Of a stretch of DNA of 64,000 bases, positions 62,076-64,000 are shown one piece after another (position 1 is the first letter of the stretch; every line of letters begins with the position of its first letter). The DNA comes from Pyrodictiaceae archaeon (lineage in GTDB: Archaea; Thermoproteota; Thermoprotei_A; Sulfolobales; Pyrodictiaceae), in contig JALVSY010000007.1 in NCBI GenBank assembly GCA_027036135.1, positions 748,880-812,879 of the forward strand, in the 5' to 3' direction. Under the pieces are notes generated by a model. The model searched no databases. It worked only from the letters and a program-made list of their open reading frames with translations, and was not told the DNA's origin. Position numbers and translations under genes: made by a program.

Positions 62076-64000
62076 TTGGCGTTATCAGAGGTGCTAGTTG
62101 CGAGGCCTGCTCAAGAAGTGACCCTGCTTGTGCCAATAGACAAGTTGTCCAGGGCAGTGAAGGCTCTTACGGAGTGCCGTTGTCTACACCCAGAGCCCCT
62201 TGCTGTAGATCCCGCGTATAGGGCAATGATTCATCGTATTCGCGGCGACCTTGACTCTCTTGAGCAGAAGATTAGGCAGGCTCTCGAGGTAGCTGAGCAG
62301 GCGCCGATGGAGGGCGAGGTAGGCGAGGAGACACTAAAGCTTGCGCGCGAGACTGATGTAGGACTTTCGAGACTCCTTGAGCAGCTAGGCGATGCCATAA
62401 GGGGTATTGAGAGAATAGCTGAGAAACTTGCTCAGCTCCGCAACCCAGAGTCTGAGCTCTCAACTATGCTCCATGTTATAGAGTATTATAGCTTCCTTAA
62501 GGTTGATATAGAGAAGGTGCGAAAGGGGCACATAATACGAGCAAAGATCTATCGGGTACCACTTGACCGTACTGATAGCTTCCGCGAAGAGGCATCCAAG
62601 CTGGAGTCAGTACTTGTAGTAGAGCTTGGCACCATAGAGCCTAACAGAGTCACGTTCCTTGCTATCTATCCCGCTTGGCGAGAGGCTGATATCGGTCGTG
62701 TTGCTGTGCGTAATAGGGCAGAGCTTCTCGAGATACCACGTGACTTGCCTCCAATACCGGCTGAGGCTCTGAGACAAGCAAGAGAAGAGCTTGAGAATCT
62801 GCCTGCTCTCCTACAGCGCCACGTACCATTGCTACGTAGAGCATTAGTGCTTATCGACGCCGCGAAGAGGCTTGTAGCGATACTTGAGGTCGTGAAGCCG
62901 CTGAAAACACTGGCAGTTATACACGGCTACGTAGCAGCTGGCAAGATGAAGGCACTAGAGGAGTCTATGAGGAGGAACAATGTTACCTACTCAGCCATAG
63001 TGGCGGAGACCGAGACAAACAATCATGGGCATAAAGAGGGTAAGGAGGAGAAGCTACCTCCATCGTATTTCAGAGTAGGCGGCTTCTTAGCACCCTTCGC
63101 AGATCTCCTAGGAATGGGGGGCTTTCCGCGTCCAAGGGAGATAGTGCCAGCAGCTGTTATGGCTATAACACTTCCAATAATATATGGGCTAATGTTCCCT
63201 GATCTCGGTCACGGAATCGTGCTAGTCCTCATAGGCTACTACTTGTTCTACAAGAAGATGAGGAGCGAGAACCTAGGCAAGCTAGTCATAATATTTGGCT
63301 CAGCAGCGATAATAACAGGGTTCCTTAGCGGCGAGTTCTTTGGCGCCTACCCTGCCCTAGTGAGCTGGCTAACACACATATGGCACGGCCACCCACCACT
63401 GGCAAGCCCACTGCACCCCATAGCCGAGGAAGTAGTAAAGGGAGGAGGCGAGATACCACAAGGCACAGTACAACACCTATTATACAACGCCATATACGTG
63501 TCACTAGCGATAGGCGCATTCGTATTAACACTGTCATCGATATTCGCCATGATAAACGGGATAAATCTGAGAGACAAGGAAATGTTAGTAGCTGGACTAG
63601 GTAAGACACTGGTATTCGGAAGCATAGCGTTAGCACTTCTAGGCGGCCCATTCGTGGTTCATGCTATGCATCCAATAGAAGCTGCTGCGCAGGTGCTCAA
63701 AGACGCTGGGCTGACACTAATACCACACACAATAATGGGCGCCACGGTGAGAACTCTCTTTGTCATAGGATTAATCATAGCAATGATAGCACCAATTATA
63801 TACGGTCATGGAAGCTTCGGCGAGAGAGGAATGGCGGGGTTCATGGAGGCCTTCGACCTATTACTAATGGCTATTGGTAATACAGCATCCTTCATGCGAA
63901 TTATGGGCCTCATGCTAGCGCACAGCGGCTTAATGTTCGGATTCTTAATACTTGCAGTAATCAGCGGCCCAATACTTGGACCAATAGTATACATATTTGG
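62076..64000 (+). CDS. atpI: A/V-type ATP synthase membrane subunit I (a-subunit), 3' end missing
   Basis: At least 640 residues in the window, open to the right edge. The N-terminal cytoplasmic half is coiled coil (LDSLEQKIRQALE, LARETDVGLSRLLEQLGD). The membrane half begins with PREIVPAAVMAITLPIIYG and MFPDLGHGIVLVLIGYY, with FMRIMGLMLAHSG close to the proton-path Arg region. TTG 62076 follows AAGGGGGGAGG. An in-frame ATG at 62028 lies about 25 nt after TATATTAAA (61999-62007) and could be a leaderless start. Transcription is away from atpF. Confidence 0.93.
   Translation, partial: MALSEVLVARPAQEVTLLVPIDKLSRAVKALTECRCLHPEPLAVDPAYRAMIHRIRGDLDSLEQKIRQALEVAEQAPMEGEVGEETLKLARETDVGLSRLLEQLGDAIRGIERIAEKLAQLRNPESELSTMLHVIEYYSFLKVDIEKVRKGHIIRAKIYRVPLDRTDSFREEASKLESVLVVELGTIEPNRVTFLAIYPAWREADIGRVAVRNRAELLEIPRDLPPIPAEALRQAREELENLPALLQRHVPLLRRALVLIDAAKRLVAILEVVKPLKTLAVIHGYVAAGKMKALEESMRRNNVTYSAIVAETETNNHGHKEGKEEKLPPSYFRVGGFLAPFADLLGMGGFPRPREIVPAAVMAITLPIIYGLMFPDLGHGIVLVLIGYYLFYKKMRSENLGKLVIIFGSAAIITGFLSGEFFGAYPALVSWLTHIWHGHPPLASPLHPIAEEVVKGGGEIPQGTVQHLLYNAIYVSLAIGAFVLTLSSIFAMINGINLRDKEMLVAGLGKTLVFGSIALALLGGPFVVHAMHPIEAAAQVLKDAGLTLIPHTIMGATVRTLFVIGLIIAMIAPIIYGHGSFGERGMAGFMEAFDLLLMAIGNTASFMRIMGLMLAHSGLMFGFLILAVISGPILGPIVYIF

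Noticed and set aside
63325-63651. 108-codon minus-strand frame near the right edge
   Set aside because: It is antisense to the membrane domain of atpI, which is clearly coding.

Overview
The window looks like chromosome from a hyperthermophilic crenarchaeon, most likely Desulfurococcales and close to Pyrodictiaceae (Pyrodictium/Hyperthermus/Pyrolobus type). The pointers are eukaryote-like ribosomal protein S26e, an archaeal A/V-type ATP synthase, archaeal ProS and DtdA, a PaREP1-family protein, HTH_10 (Bat-like) regulation, TATA boxes about 25 nt ahead of leaderless starts, many GTG/TTG starts, and an archaeal-type cytochrome c maturation system. The family-level placement is inference. No rRNA, tRNA, CRISPR array or insertion sequence was seen.

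Layout. 1-10300: housekeeping and accessory genes: an AmrS-like radical SAM enzyme (cut by the left edge), an ADP-forming acyl-CoA synthetase alpha subunit, PanE-like/PanB, a DUF234-type ATPase, a metallopeptidase-like protein and an amidohydrolase. Two genes here are interrupted: an RHH-PaREP1 gene by a one-base frameshift, and a PAPS-reductase/ferredoxin gene by an in-frame TAG. 10400-30160: a respiratory block. It holds an HAO-like octaheme cytochrome with a coiled-coil tail and membrane anchor, a membrane-anchored gluzincin, an HTH_10 regulator, a thioredoxin-cytochrome c-CcdA fusion, ccmF-A-C-E-B, and on the opposite strand a tetraheme cytochrome, a Tat-type FeS protein, NrfD, a Thr-rich monoheme cytochrome and a 4Fe-4S protein. 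A further monoheme protein lies on the plus strand. 30300-34730: an Mrr-like nuclease, threonine dehydratase with RidA, a membrane protein and a coiled-coil repeat protein.

34784-40292: an AbrB-PhoU regulator divergent from pstSCAB-phoU. 40317-44452: an HhH-like FeS protein, DUF2797, an inositol-phosphatase family enzyme and ThiL. 44700-55512: a zinc ribbon protein, class II aldolase, EamA transporter, TatA, TatC, HtpX, HD phosphohydrolase, S26e, TrmY-like SPOUT protein, creatininase-family enzyme and ProS. 55698-64000: ATP synthase genes (K, then D-B-A-E-F on the minus strand, I divergent and cut by the right edge), with DtdA inserted on the plus strand.

How the parts fit (inference). The Ccm genes and the Trx-cyt c-CcdA fusion would mature the c-type cytochromes encoded beside them. 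TatA/TatC could export the Tat-type FeS protein. NrfD plus the FeS protein would pass quinol electrons to the extracytoplasmic hemes. No molybdopterin catalytic subunit is present in the window, so the octaheme protein, or an external acceptor, is the best visible end point.
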